Below are positions 17,271 to 17,392 of a stretch of 17,392 bases of DNA, one piece after another. Position numbers and translations under genes: made by a program. The notes under the pieces are model-generated. The model was not told the DNA's origin, made no database searches, and saw only the letters and a program-made list of their open reading frames with translations. Each line of letters begins with the position of its first letter. Position 1 is the stretch's first letter. The stretch is taken from assembly GCA_015679605.1 (NCBI GenBank), contig JAAAVE010000267.1:1-17392 (forward strand). The letters are read 5' to 3'. This DNA comes from Podila epigama. Taxonomy: Eukaryota > Mortierellomycota > Mortierellomycetes > Mortierellales > Mortierellaceae.

Positions 17271-17392
17271 CTGGAAAAAGAGTGGGGAGGATAAAGAGAG
17301 AGAGAAGGAGAGATCGGATTTTGTTCGAAATAAAGGTATTCAGGCACTATTAAGGGCTGTATTGAAAAACACGACGCGTGAAAAACTACAGC

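Larger units (their letters stand above)
16132..17392. other. 1.26 kb without a convincing gene, upstream of the phosphatase
   Basis: The left part must hold the phosphatase promoter, though no TATA box in the right orientation lies near it. Orphan TATA boxes occur on the plus strand (16245) and minus strand (16711-16720). A 25-codon minus ORF (16609-16532) and a 60-codon plus ORF (16399-16578) overlap; neither resembles a known protein. From 16730 rightwards I see only A/T-rich sequence, scattered GATCAAC/GATCAG words, and a TGGA-type simple repeat at 17215-17270. Confidence 0.5.

Overview
The window is nuclear DNA of a filamentous fungus. It holds short GT...AG introns of about 100 to 320 bp, CTAAC/CTAAT-type branch sites, TATA boxes about 80 to 140 bp before start codons, AATAAA signals and many homopolymer or dinucleotide tracts. 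Gene content (an ERMES subunit, Coq6, a Ptc7-type phosphatase, FKBP12, a fungal FYVE protein, CsbD-like proteins) and style suggest an early-diverging lineage such as Mortierellomycota or Mucoromycota. That placement is inference; no rRNA or other marker is present.

Layout, left to right: a secreted low-complexity protein with a KET/KEA tripeptide repeat (235-1604, +); COQ6 flavin monooxygenase of ubiquinone synthesis (2019-4316, +, five exons); MDM34, the ERMES tether subunit, convergent with COQ6 (7243 to 4560, -, three exons); an FKBP12 prolyl isomerase, divergent from MDM34 (7708-8424, +, four exons including an 11-nt exon); a FYVE zinc-finger protein (9033-10764, +, five exons); an intronless GNAT acetyltransferase (11310-12083, +); two tandem intronless CsbD-like genes (12270-12554 and 13394-13678, -); and a Ptc7-like mitochondrial PP2C phosphatase (16131 to 14262, -, four exons). 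The last 1.2 kb (16132-17392) has no convincing gene, only two orphan TATA boxes, one small ORF on each strand and a simple repeat.

Three genes share a theme. Coq6 is a coenzyme Q enzyme. Yeast Ptc7 dephosphorylates Coq7 and promotes Q synthesis. ERMES, which contains Mdm34, positions the CoQ biosynthetic complex at ER-mitochondria contacts in yeast. Their presence within about 14 kb may be chance but can be tested by synteny. The CsbD pair and their G-poor leaders look like a stress-expressed module.

All gene models were spliced by eye from reading frame, splice signals and family motifs. I found no mobile element, rRNA, tRNA or CRISPR array. The window is mostly ordinary conserved fungal sequence, and the candidates for novelty are modest.
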